Positions 17,132 to 25,712 of a stretch of 59,716 nucleotides of DNA are shown here, piece after piece. This DNA comes from JAMOAW01 sp039908535. Its GTDB lineage: Bacteria; Pseudomonadota; Magnetococcia; Magnetococcales; JADFZT01. Location: NCBI GenBank assembly GCA_039908535.1, contig JAMOAW010000032.1, positions 1 to 59,716 on the forward strand, in the 5' to 3' direction. A program made the translations under genes and the position numbers. Within the stretch, counting starts at the first letter, position 1. Each line of letters starts with the position of its first letter. Below the pieces are notes generated by a model that was given only the letters and a program-made list of their open reading frames with translations, did not search any database and was not told the origin of the DNA.

Positions 17132-17934
17132 ATGCCACCCTTTTCAAATAATCGTCTCCACAATGGAGTATTTACTTTAACCATTCTTTGCAAAAAATGC
17201 GAGTATTCCAAATTTAATTGTTTTTCCAACGCGCTCGCCTTGGGCTGCAAGTTTTTCCAAACCAACGGGGTGGTTTGGAGGGTTGGAGAAAATATAATTT
17301 CATTGAGGGTCTCTCCGACCGGTAAATGCAGCGGTGTCGTCATCCCATTTTCTTGAATGGTCGTCGAAATATGTTGATAATTCGATCCATTGGCACGAGA
17401 CATATTGATGGCGATGAGACCAACCGGCGATAAAAGTTGATGACATTTTTGATAAAATTCGGCATTATGTATCGAAGATACTTGCCCTTTTGCATTAAAT
17501 AAATCTATTAAAATCAAATCAAATACATTTTTTTGCCCCGTTTGCGCTTGATCGATAAATTGCTCACCATCGATCAAATGAATACGGATACGTTCGTCTT
17601 TAGGCATATAAAAAAATTGGTGCGCCACGGCGATCACCCGGGCATTGATATCCACGACATCTACAGAGCTTTGCGGAAAATGATGATGAAGAAATTTGGC
17701 CATGGATCCCCCCCCTAAACCCAACATTAAAATCCGCTTTGGAGAGGGAATAAACATTAAACAGGCCATCATGTGACGGGTATAAGGCAGAACGAGGTGG
17801 TGTGGATCTTCGAGCGACATGGCACTTTGGCGCATATGGTTGCCAAAATGGAGATATCGCACGCCATCTTTTTCGACGACCTCAATAATTTCATGGTGCC
17901 ATTGGCTGCGATGTAATACCTGATGCGAAAACAT
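17128..17934 (-). CDS. Spermidine-synthase-like methyltransferase-fold protein
   Basis: This 268-aa protein has the Rossmann core of spermine/spermidine synthases: ILMLGLGGGSMAKFLHHHFP (motif I), VDVVDINARVIAVA (acidic residue of motif II) and FDLILIDLFNAKG (motif III). A bona fide spermidine synthase has conserved Asp and Tyr residues in the active site and a diagnostic G-G-G-D signature. Here the acidic residue after GGGS is missing, so the substrate may differ. It is the first gene of the minus-strand unit that continues with the lectin, TPR and HEPN genes. Confidence 0.72.
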   Translation of the reverse strand: MFSHQVLHRSQWHHEIIEVVEKDGVRYLHFGNHMRQSAMSLEDPHHLVLPYTRHMMACLMFIPSPKRILMLGLGGGSMAKFLHHHFPQSSVDVVDINARVIAVAHQFFYMPKDERIRIHLIDGEQFIDQAQTGQKNVFDLILIDLFNAKGQVSSIHNAEFYQKCHQLLSPVGLIAINMSRANGSNYQHISTTIQENGMTTPLHLPVGETLNEIIFSPTLQTTPLVWKNLQPKASALEKQLNLEYSHFLQRMVKVNTPLWRRLFEKGGI

Positions 17935-18096
17935 CCTTTACCCTTTGCGTTGATCTGTTATTTTATTTTTTGGAATGATACGTTTTTTTCTGTTCTAAAT
18001 GCCCTATACGCAGTATAAGCGAACAGTATAGTCAATCGTTTATGGATCGTCATCCTCATAACAAAGCTACAATGAATATAAAAAGGAGCTCTTAAA

Positions 18097-18570
18097 ATGC
18101 CCGAAACAGAGGAAGAAAAACGGATTGAATTATTGAAAACCATGGAAGTTTTAGAATTTTTTAGCAATTTTACAGAATATGAAAAAAAACGCTTTTCCGC
18201 CTTTGATACCTATATCAAAGTTTATAAAATGGGTGAATATGTGGTCCGCGAAGGCGCCATGGATAGAGCCTTTTATATTATTTTGGACGGCTCCGTCAGC
18301 ATTGTCAAAGCGGGCAAATCTGAAGTGTTGACCCAACTCGGTCCAGGAGATTTTTTCGGTGAGGTCTCCTTTTTAACCGGTCGTCCCCGCATTTCCAATG
18401 TCGTTGCCAGTGAACGACTCTATGTCATTCATGTGGATAGTAAATTGATGGAACGGCTTGGAACGGAAATTCGAGAGAAGATTAAAGATCGCATTATTTC
18501 CAGACTGGTCGCCCGCTTAGACGACATGAACGATCTCATCAGTCGGATCTCCTCTATTGCGCGTTTTTAA
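18097..18570 (+). CDS. Cyclic-nucleotide-binding domain protein
   Basis: This 157-aa protein is one CRP-type beta-barrel domain (about residues 20-140). The phosphate-binding-cassette region reads LGPGDFFGEVSFLTGRPRISNVVASE. There is no helix-turn-helix, so it is not a DNA-binding CRP; it may modulate a partner or bind cAMP or c-di-GMP. AAAAAGGAGCTC precedes the ATG. It stands alone, divergent from the spermidine-synthase-like gene, with about 160 bases between them that hold its promoter. Confidence 0.88.
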   Translation: MPETEEEKRIELLKTMEVLEFFSNFTEYEKKRFSAFDTYIKVYKMGEYVVREGAMDRAFYIILDGSVSIVKAGKSEVLTQLGPGDFFGEVSFLTGRPRISNVVASERLYVIHVDSKLMERLGTEIREKIKDRIISRLVARLDDMNDLISRISSIARF

Positions 18571-18593
18571 AGCCTGTATGATCCTCTTTCCCT

Positions 18594-19619
18594 TCACACC
18601 AACCGCCGCCCCCCATCCACACTCAACACCTCTCCAGTGACATAATCCGCTGCCAAGAGATAACGCAAGGCTCGAATCACCGCTTCTGGGCTGGCTTGAG
18701 AGGCCAAGGGGGTGCGGCCTAGAGAATGGTGAAAAGCCTTGGCCTGTTCAGAGTCGTCAGGAGCCAAAATCACCCCTGGGGCAATGGCGTTGACGCGCAC
18801 AAAAGGGGCTAAATCTCGGGCGAGAGCGCGGGTGGCCATTATCAAACCCGCTTTGGAAACCGAATAGGCCGCATACCCTTTTAAGGGTTGTTGGCCCCAA
18901 ATATCGCAAATTTGAATCATCTGTCCGCCCCGTTTTCCCATCTGTTGACCCGCTTGCAAGGCCAACCAAAAGGGACCAATGAGATTAACCTGCATCATCC
19001 CCTCCAACCCTTCCCAGCTCTCTTCTTCGGCTTGGGTGGGTTGAAAAAGGGCGGCGTTGTTGACCAAAAGATCTATAGGACCCAATTGACGTTCCAATTC
19101 ATTGAGAATTGAGGAAATTCTGGCTGGGTTGCGCAAATCTAAAGAGAGGGCGCAGGCTTGTCCGCCCTGGGCGCGAATCTGTTCCACCACACCCTGGGCC
19201 GCCGCCTCAGCTTGATGATAGGCCACACCCACCTTAAATCCCAAAGCCGCCAGATCCAAACAAATGGCCGCCCCCAGACGATGCCCCCCACCGGTGACCA
19301 ACGCCACGCGACCGGTTCCGATTACTGGCATAGGGGCTTGGATAATCGATACGCTTGCCAGATCATGATGGCCCTCAAGGGCAACTTTCTTAGGGGGCAA
19401 TACGGAAGAAGTCACAGATTGTTGTTGGTGTCGAAAAACGGGCAACTCAAACCAAGGAGGCTTGGGCGGCTTGCGTCCAGCCCTGATTTCACTCCAGCGA
19501 TAGACATACCACATGGGCAACAAAAAGATGACAAACGGCAAACCAATCACAAAAGCGAAAGCTAAAGAAATGCCCTGAAACACCTTATTTTTTGGCTTTG
19601 GCTGCGCTTCTAACTCCAC
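18594..19619 (-). CDS. Membrane-anchored pteridine reductase-like SDR
   Basis: This 341-aa protein starts with a membrane helix (about 14-38) and a proline-rich linker (to about 100). A short-chain dehydrogenase domain (about 103-341) follows. The nucleotide motif is TGGGHRLG, the arginine variant that marks NADPH-using pteridine reductases. The catalytic serine of ordinary SDRs is replaced by Asp (CDIWGQQPLKGY) 13 residues before YSVSK, as in the PTR1 Asp-Tyr-Lys triad. It may therefore reduce dihydropterins or dihydrofolate. The membrane anchor is unusual for this family. The start is GTG, 3 bp after the xerD stop. Confidence 0.75.
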   Translation of the reverse strand: MELEAQPKPKNKVFQGISLAFAFVIGLPFVIFLLPMWYVYRWSEIRAGRKPPKPPWFELPVFRHQQQSVTSSVLPPKKVALEGHHDLASVSIIQAPMPVIGTGRVALVTGGGHRLGAAICLDLAALGFKVGVAYHQAEAAAQGVVEQIRAQGGQACALSLDLRNPARISSILNELERQLGPIDLLVNNAALFQPTQAEEESWEGLEGMMQVNLIGPFWLALQAGQQMGKRGGQMIQICDIWGQQPLKGYAAYSVSKAGLIMATRALARDLAPFVRVNAIAPGVILAPDDSEQAKAFHHSLGRTPLASQASPEAVIRALRYLLAADYVTGEVLSVDGGRRLV

Positions 19620-19622
19620 CGT

Positions 19623-20513
19623 TTATCCCCTCGGATGAAATTGTTCGTGGAGACGTTTCATGCGTTCTTGGGCGACATGCGTATAAATCTCAGTGGTTGA
19701 AATATCCGAATGACCCAACATCATCTGCACCGCCCGCAAATCCGCGCCATGATTTACCAAATGGGTGGCAAAAGAGTGACGCAATGAATGGGGGGAGATC
19801 GACTTTAATATACCCGCAACGACGGCGTATTCTTTAATGATATACCAAAAATTTTGTCGCGTCATCTCTTGTCCACGATTGCTAACAAACAGTGCCTTCA
19901 CATATCGTCCTTTTAACAATCCAGGACGGGCCTGACGCTGATAAAGCGCGACCAAGGCCATGGCCACTTCTCCCACTGGCACGATCCGTTCTTTCTCTCC
20001 CTTGCCCACCACGCGAACAAATCCAGAGGCTTCATCCAAACCATCGGTGGTTAACGAGACCAATTCTGTTACCCGTAACCCCGTTGCATAGAGCAATTCC
20101 AACATGGCGGCATCCCGCAGGCCATGAAAGGTCTTCCGATCAGGGGCGGCCAACAGAGATTCTACTTCGGTTTCGTTGAGGGTGTTGGGTAGATGCCGAA
20201 TAATTTTTGGTGAGTCTAAAAGTCGAGTCGGATCCTCTTTCCGCAAGCCAGTCAATGCCAGATAACGATATAAACGCCGTAAAGAGGAGATTTTGCGCGC
20301 CACTGTACTACCCGCCATCTGGCGTTTGGCCAGATTGGATAGAAAAAATTGGATATCCTCTCGGGTGGCGTTTAAAAAACCGACTTTGCGTTGTATAAAA
20401 ATTTCCAGTACCCCTTCCAAGTCACGTCGATAACTCTCCAAGGTGTTTTTGGCCAATCCGTTCTCTACTTCCATATCATCTAGGAAACGGTGCATCAATT
20501 GAATATCGGTCAT
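19623..20513 (-). CDS. xerD: Site-specific tyrosine recombinase XerD
   Basis: This 296-aa recombinase has an N-terminal SAM-like domain beginning LMHRFLDDMEVENGLAKNTLESY. The catalytic residues lie in ATGLRVTEL (Arg), VVGKGEKERIVP (Lys), HSLRHSFATHL (His, Arg), LGHSDISTTEIYTHV (His and the Tyr nucleophile). Length and N-terminal sequence match XerD better than XerC. With XerC it resolves chromosome dimers at dif. It overlaps the upstream methyltransferase gene by 4 bp. Confidence 0.93.
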   Translation of the reverse strand: MTDIQLMHRFLDDMEVENGLAKNTLESYRRDLEGVLEIFIQRKVGFLNATREDIQFFLSNLAKRQMAGSTVARKISSLRRLYRYLALTGLRKEDPTRLLDSPKIIRHLPNTLNETEVESLLAAPDRKTFHGLRDAAMLELLYATGLRVTELVSLTTDGLDEASGFVRVVGKGEKERIVPVGEVAMALVALYQRQARPGLLKGRYVKALFVSNRGQEMTRQNFWYIIKEYAVVAGILKSISPHSLRHSFATHLVNHGADLRAVQMMLGHSDISTTEIYTHVAQERMKRLHEQFHPRG

Positions 20514-21274
20514 TCCTGTCTGTTCCTTTTTTGAACCGTTCTTTCGGCACGGGCTTTGGTGGGTATCACCACCATGGAATGGCGTGTATGAGAGGATTCC
20601 ACTTGTTTGACCAGTAAAGAAGAGGCATATACCACTTTTTCTGCCTCACACAAAATCACCCCGCCAAACGGAGCGAACCAACGCTGTCCCGCCTTTTCCC
20701 AAGCCCCAGCACCATTTAACCAACGTTTATTGCCTGACCACGGGGGTATAAAAAGGGCGTAACGCAATTGCCGTTGTAAAAAGAGGGTGTCGTGGAGATG
20801 GAACTGTATTTGTCCGGGAGAAAAAGAGCCGCTCCAGCCAAAAGGGGTAGTATCCCGTTGCGCCCAGAGCCCCCCCCGATTGGCCACCATTAAAAAAAGT
20901 CGCCCACCCGGTTTAAGAACCCGCCAACTCTCCCGCAAGGCGGCTCTAGGCGAGTCGGTTCCCTCCAGAAGGTGGGTCACAATGACACGGTCAAAGAGGG
21001 CATCAGGAAACGGCAAGGCATCGGGTCGTACCAATGCGATCCGGTTATCCCCCCCGATTGGCCAAGGGTCCACCCCCATCTCGGCGGGTGAGGCCCCCCA
21101 TAATGTGTCGGTCCAATCCAAAAGGCGATCCATGTATGGCTGGGTATAACCAAAGCCAAAGGTTCGCTCCACGCGGTGTCTACCCAACCAATCTTGCATG
21201 GCATCGCCAATAATTTGGGTGACGGTTTGACCCTGTGAGGTCGCATACCAACTTTGCAATCGAATGGCTTCCAT
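20510..21274 (-). CDS. Class I SAM-dependent methyltransferase
   Basis: This 254-aa protein has a methyltransferase domain of the type-11 class: a degenerate motif I region (ERTFGFGYTQPYMDRL), RVIVTHLLEGTDSPRAALRESWRVLKPGGRLFLMVANRGG as motifs IV-VI (shown by the key string LKPGGRLFLMV). A C-terminal extension carries a cysteine and many basic residues. The substrate is unknown. It is the first gene of the operon with xerD and the SDR and lies divergent from glyoxalase II. Confidence 0.8.
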   Translation of the reverse strand: MEAIRLQSWYATSQGQTVTQIIGDAMQDWLGRHRVERTFGFGYTQPYMDRLLDWTDTLWGASPAEMGVDPWPIGGDNRIALVRPDALPFPDALFDRVIVTHLLEGTDSPRAALRESWRVLKPGGRLFLMVANRGGLWAQRDTTPFGWSGSFSPGQIQFHLHDTLFLQRQLRYALFIPPWSGNKRWLNGAGAWEKAGQRWFAPFGGVILCEAEKVVYASSLLVKQVESSHTRHSMVVIPTKARAERTVQKRNRQE

Positions 21275-21345
21275 ACCCTCTTTTTAATCCTTAATGCCCC
21301 TAAACAGCAAGATAGATTCGATTTTCATCCCTCCCATCTCATTTA

Positions 21346-21375
21346 TTGCTTTTTTTTGCTGCATAGAGATAAAAT
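21346..21375 (+). promoter_or_regulatory. Candidate sigma-70 promoter for glyoxalase II
   Basis: A TTGCTT at 21346-21351 and a TAAAAT at 21370-21375 are separated by 18 bases, about 70 bases before the ATG at 21446. The match is by eye only, in an AT-rich region. Confidence 0.3.
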
Positions 21376-21445
21376 ATAAAATATTTTTTTGTTTACCCTA
21401 AAAATTATCTTTTTCCTCCGTTATAATCAAAAGAAGGATTGGACC

Positions 21446-22213
21446 ATGCTCAACTCTCCTTTGATAGTGACCTTTGTTCCAGCTTTAGGGGACAATATCA
21501 TCTGGTTGTTTGCCACAGGAGCAGACTCTGTGGCCGCCATTGATCCTGGTGCAGCCAATCCTGTGCGCCACCATTTGGCTCAGTATGGGTTGACCTTGTC
21601 GCATATTTTATTAACCCATCACCATGCCGACCACACTGGAGGCGTTCAAGATTTGCGCCAAGGTGGAACAATACAGGTTATCGGTCCTCAGCAAGAGGCC
21701 CACCGCTTACCTCCCTTGGATATTCTTGTCCGTGATGGCGACCGTTTAACCCTGGGAGAGGTCGAAATATTGGTTTTAGAGGTTCCCGGTCATACCCTTG
21801 GTCATGTTGTCTATCAGGCCCAAGATGCTCTTTTTTCTGGGGATACTCTCTTTAGCTTTGGTTGCGGGCGTCTATTTGAAGGAACCCATGCCCAAATGTG
21901 GCAAAGTTTAACGCGTTTAAGTCAACTTTCCGGCGTTGAACGCCTTTTCCCAGGACATGAATACACCCTGCTCAATCTGGCATTTACCCTCACACTGGGT
22001 CTGGACCAAACCGAACTCACTACCCTCATGCAGCACTATCGCCAAATACTCTCCCACTCTCCAACCGTATTGCCCACTCCTATGAACCAGGAAAAACGTC
22101 TCAATCCCTTTTTACGTTGCCAAGACCCCGAATTTGTTACCCATCTGGGACGACAACAGGCGTCTCCAGAAGAAGTATTTCAATTTTTGCGCGACAAAAG
22201 AAATCGGTTTTAG
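21446..22213 (+). CDS. gloB: Hydroxyacylglutathione hydrolase (glyoxalase II)
   Basis: This 255-aa metallo-beta-lactamase-fold enzyme hydrolyses S-lactoylglutathione, the second step of methylglyoxal detoxification. The metal-binding motif is THHHADHTGG, with further ligands in EVPGHTLGHVVY and FSGDTLFSFGCGR. The C-terminal glutathione-binding region ends NPFLRC...VFQFLRDKRNRF. I moved the start to ATG 21446, since MLNSPLIVTFVPALGDN aligns with family N-termini and AGAAGGA precedes it. An upstream in-frame ATG at 21389 would add 19 unusual residues. Confidence 0.92.
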   Translation: MLNSPLIVTFVPALGDNIIWLFATGADSVAAIDPGAANPVRHHLAQYGLTLSHILLTHHHADHTGGVQDLRQGGTIQVIGPQQEAHRLPPLDILVRDGDRLTLGEVEILVLEVPGHTLGHVVYQAQDALFSGDTLFSFGCGRLFEGTHAQMWQSLTRLSQLSGVERLFPGHEYTLLNLAFTLTLGLDQTELTTLMQHYRQILSHSPTVLPTPMNQEKRLNPFLRCQDPEFVTHLGRQQASPEEVFQFLRDKRNRF

Positions 22214-22313
22214 ATATACTGGAAAATCAAAGTAACTGATGTTATATTAATAATTTACAATAAAATATTATATATTTTTGAAAAAATTTTTAAATATATC
22301 AAGGATTTAGTTT

Positions 22314-23045
22314 ATGAATAATACATCTAAAACCATACCTTCTTTTCATGTTTTAGTCGTTGAAGATGAGCCTGTAACCCTGGCTCTCATTGCTGGCTAT
22401 ATCCGCACGGCTGGTTATCAGGTATCAGAAGCAAAGACTGGTACTGATATGTGGTTAATATTAAATCAGAATAAAATAGATTTACTCCTGATGGATATCA
22501 ATTTACCCGACGAAGATGGCCTCTCTCTCACTCGGCGCCTTCGAACGATATCCAACATTGCAATTATTCTCGTCACTGCTCGCAAAGAAGAGATAGACCG
22601 TATTGCCGGACTAGAACTAGGAGCAGATGATTATATCACCAAACCCTTCCATGAACGAGAACTCCTGATTCGCGTCAAAAACCTACTCAATCGCACCAGT
22701 CAAAAAGGCACCCTACCCCCGGAAAAGAGTTATTATCGTTTTGGTGGCTGGATTTTGGATCCCCATCAACATAAACTCACCTCTCCAAACCAGGAATATG
22801 TCCGTCTGACCAATGGCGAATTTTTACTGTTACTCACTCTGGTACAAAATGCCAACACGGTTTTAACTCGGGAAACCCTAACAGAGGCGGTCTCCAAGCG
22901 AGAACTTCTGCGCAATGATCGCACCATAGATGTCATGGTCAACCGTTTACGTAAAAAACTTGATCTTTCTAATGGGGATGCCCATTATTTGGTCACCGTT
23001 CATGGCGCAGGTTATATGTTGGCAATAAACGTCGTTTATTTTTAA
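22314..23045 (+). CDS. OmpR-family response regulator (TorR/ArcA-like)
   Basis: This 243-aa regulator has a receiver (about 10-125; acidic EDE in VVEDEP, Asp61 in LLMDINLP, Lys in YITKPF) and a C-terminal winged helix (about 145-240; FLLLLTLVQNANTVLTRETL). It is followed by a convergent Hpt gene and a hybrid kinase, which together make a full phosphorelay chain. Its closest characterised analogues by architecture are TorR and ArcA, which are fed by tripartite sensors. Confidence 0.92.
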   Translation: MNNTSKTIPSFHVLVVEDEPVTLALIAGYIRTAGYQVSEAKTGTDMWLILNQNKIDLLLMDINLPDEDGLSLTRRLRTISNIAIILVTARKEEIDRIAGLELGADDYITKPFHERELLIRVKNLLNRTSQKGTLPPEKSYYRFGGWILDPHQHKLTSPNQEYVRLTNGEFLLLLTLVQNANTVLTRETLTEAVSKRELLRNDRTIDVMVNRLRKKLDLSNGDAHYLVTVHGAGYMLAINVVYF

Positions 23046-23062
23046 AAGGTGCTCAAAAAAAA

Positions 23063-23473
23063 TCAATCCTGGGCAAACCAAGCCTCCAGAGCCTTCATAG
23101 ATTTTTCCTGCAATGGACCAATGGCATTTAATAATTCAGGAAGAGCTTCCCATAAATTGTTTTGAGCAGAGTGTTCAATCCAGCGTGCCAAATGTGCCAA
23201 CCGAAATAAACCCAAATTTTCGCAAGCACCGACTAACGAGTGGGCTGCCTTGATAAAAGTCGACCAATCGGCGTTTTGGTATGCGACCGCCATTTTTGTT
23301 AAAGATTGGTGACTACTTTGCCGAAATAGCTCTTTAAGTTGACTAACCTGTTGGGCTGGCAAGGTCAACTGAATGCGATCCAAAATGGAACAATCCAACA
23401 ATTTGATATCAGATAAAATGGCGATCATTTTTGTATGAGAAAATACATTATTATTTTGTAGTCTTGTGTCCAT
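23063..23473 (-). CDS. Histidine phosphotransfer (Hpt) protein
   Basis: This 136-aa protein has one Hpt domain with the phosphorylatable His78 in AAHSLVGACENLG. It is soluble and lacks other domains. It lies between the response regulator and the hybrid kinase on the opposite strand and probably shuttles phosphate between them. The annotated ATG gives a 15-residue leader before MIAILSDIK; the internal ATG is an alternative start. It ends 17 bases from the convergent regulator gene. Confidence 0.9.
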   Translation of the reverse strand: MDTRLQNNNVFSHTKMIAILSDIKLLDCSILDRIQLTLPAQQVSQLKELFRQSSHQSLTKMAVAYQNADWSTFIKAAHSLVGACENLGLFRLAHLARWIEHSAQNNLWEALPELLNAIGPLQEKSMKALEAWFAQD

Positions 23474-23606
23474 CCGTGTATCATTCCCAGAGAAGAGATC
23501 ATCTATTGACCATCCAGAGGGGTAACATAACTGGATCTTTGAATAAACGCTATTATAATCTTACACAAATATCGAATCTAATATTTTTTTTAAGGTAAAA
23601 CACCAA

Positions 23607-25538
23607 ATGGTTGAATCTCTTTGTGTTCTTGTGGTGGATGATAATCTTTTGGAAAGAACCCTTTTGGTTGGTTTATTAAATAAACTGACCCAATGGAACA
23701 TGCATACCCTCTCCTGCGCCCATGGGGATGAAGCGATAGAACTCATCGGCACCAATATGCCTGATCTGTGCTTTATCGATTATCATCTTGACCACGAAAT
23801 GGGGACCGATCTGATCGGTCGGATAAAACAAGCAGGTTTTCTGGGCGGATTTATTCTATTTACGGCCATGGAAGGTGAAGAGATCATCGTTGCTGCCCTG
23901 CGGGCTGGTGCCGACGATTATCTGCGCAAAAGAGATCTTAACGTAGATACCTTAACCCGTGCCTTGCGTCATACCCTAGAGCGTATCCAGCACCAACAAG
24001 CCCTACAGGCGGCCAACAATGCCTTGGAACAAATTAAAATTGAATTGGAAAAACGGGTCCAAGAACGCACCTCTGAATTGGATCAAACCCGCCAACAATT
24101 AAATTTTATCACCTCAGCCGCCCATGATGCCATTTTAATGATTGACCCTGAGGGACGGATTATGTTTTGGAATCCTGCGGCCGAACGGCTGTTTGGTTTT
24201 ACCAGCAAGGAGACCATTGGTAAAGATATTGGGGCGTTGCTCATTCCACCGGCCACTAGAAAGGCCTTTGCTACCGGATTTAAACAGTTTAGCCGTACTG
24301 GAAAAGGCAAATGGATCAATCGTGTCAATGAGCTGACAACATTACGCAAACAGGGCTCCCCATTTTTTGTCGAGATGTCCCTATCGGCCTTTCAGATTGA
24401 TAAAAATTGGTATGCTGTCGGGATTGCCCGGGATATCACCCAACGCAAGCGGGCGGACAACGCCCTCTTGAAAGCCAAAAAAGAGGCCGAAGATGCCACC
24501 CATCTTAAAGATCGTTTTGTCTCTCTAGTGGCCCATGATTTACGTGGTCCCTTTACCGCTATTCTTGGTTTTTTAGAGCTATTGGCCAATGATCGAAAAA
24601 ACCCTTTAACAAAAAAACAACGTAATCTGGTCAACTGGGCGACGGAGAGCAGTCGCAAAATGTTGGAGATGGTGGATGAACTGCTCAACATCAGTCGCCT
24701 GCAAACTGGAAAAATTCAACCACAACTGCGTTTTATAAACGCCCGCCATTTAGCGGATCAAACCTTGAATCGCTATCGTCCCTTGGCAGAAAACAAAGAG
24801 GTCGCCATCAGCAATGATCTTCCCGAACATATGCGTTTGTATGCCGATCCAAGCTTGCTTGGCGAAGTATTGAGCAATCTTGTTTCCAACTCCGTAAAAT
24901 TTTGTCGCCCTGGAGATCGCCTGACCCTATTTCAACCCCCAGGCAAACCAACCTCCATAGCCGTTCAAGATACCGGGGTAGGCATTCGGGAAAAAAGGTT
25001 GTCGCGCCTTTTTAAACTGGAAGAAAAAACCACCACCATTGGCACCGCTGGAGAGCGAGGCACCGGTTTTGGCCTGCCCTTCTCGTTGGAATTAATCAAG
25101 GCCCAAGGGGGGAACTTAACCGCTGTTTCCCAGGAGGATAAAGGGAGCACCTTTACGATTCGCCTGCCAAAAGTAACGCCTCGTGTGTTGATTGTCGACG
25201 ACGATGCCGATTTGCGTCTACTCCTGAGTACATATCTTGTCAACGAGCAAGTCACTCTTTTAGAGGCCAGCTCGGGCCTGGAGGCTAAAAAAATATTGAC
25301 CTCGCAAATGCCACATTTGGTCATTTGCGATGTAATGCTGTCCGATTTCTCTGGATTTGATCTCCTCACCGCTATTCGGAGCGATCCCAAACTGCGTGGT
25401 TTGCCCTTTCTTTTTATCACCGCCGATGAATCCATTCTCACCAAAGAAAAGGCTTTTCAAATAGGAGCCAACGACTTTGTCACCAAACCCATTTTATTGC
25501 ATGATTTTTTGCCCCGGGTAAGACGTTTTTTGGGGTAG
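23607..25538 (+). CDS. Hybrid histidine kinase REC-PAS-HisKA-HATPase-REC
   Basis: This is a 643-aa cytoplasmic hybrid kinase with no membrane helix. The order is an N-terminal receiver (1-125, Asp58 in CFIDYH), a coiled-coil linker (130-165), PAS (166-290), HisKA (His310 in FVSLVAHDLRGP), HATPase (about 410-520; N-box LVSNSVKF, G-box DTGVGIREK and GTGFGLPF) and a C-terminal receiver (about 527-643, Asp575). Without a periplasmic sensor it probably integrates an internal cue through PAS or input through the N-terminal receiver. It is divergent from the neighbouring Hpt gene. Confidence 0.93.
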   Translation: MVESLCVLVVDDNLLERTLLVGLLNKLTQWNMHTLSCAHGDEAIELIGTNMPDLCFIDYHLDHEMGTDLIGRIKQAGFLGGFILFTAMEGEEIIVAALRAGADDYLRKRDLNVDTLTRALRHTLERIQHQQALQAANNALEQIKIELEKRVQERTSELDQTRQQLNFITSAAHDAILMIDPEGRIMFWNPAAERLFGFTSKETIGKDIGALLIPPATRKAFATGFKQFSRTGKGKWINRVNELTTLRKQGSPFFVEMSLSAFQIDKNWYAVGIARDITQRKRADNALLKAKKEAEDATHLKDRFVSLVAHDLRGPFTAILGFLELLANDRKNPLTKKQRNLVNWATESSRKMLEMVDELLNISRLQTGKIQPQLRFINARHLADQTLNRYRPLAENKEVAISNDLPEHMRLYADPSLLGEVLSNLVSNSVKFCRPGDRLTLFQPPGKPTSIAVQDTGVGIREKRLSRLFKLEEKTTTIGTAGERGTGFGLPFSLELIKAQGGNLTAVSQEDKGSTFTIRLPKVTPRVLIVDDDADLRLLLSTYLVNEQVTLLEASSGLEAKKILTSQMPHLVICDVMLSDFSGFDLLTAIRSDPKLRGLPFLFITADESILTKEKAFQIGANDFVTKPILLHDFLPRVRRFLG

Positions 25539-25570
25539 ATTTTTTTATTTTTGAATGGATTGGAGTTTAT

Positions 25571-25712
25571 GGTACCACCACACTTAACCGTGGTCATCTA
25601 TTTTTTGATTTTATTATTTAAAAAAACAGGGGTCTGGGGGATTGCCCCCAAGGTCTTGACTTTGCTTTTTGTTCACACTCGTTCATCGTCCACACTTCAA
25701 TGTGGTGGTACC
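25571..25712 (+). mobile_element. Short element with GGTACCACCACA ends and perfect 8-bp duplication
   Basis: This 142-bp element has 12-bp perfect inverted repeats GGTACCACCACA (25571-25582) and TGTGGTGGTACC (25701-25712). It is flanked by identical 8-bp direct repeats GAGTTTAT (25563-25570 and 25713-25720). The middle carries a compact version of the shared core: GGGGTCTGGGGGATTGCCCCCAAGG and a piece of the 12-bp satellite (GACTTTGCTTTT). It encodes nothing. It inserted into the 3' end of the HD-hydrolase gene and provides that gene's last codons and stop. Confidence 0.88.
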
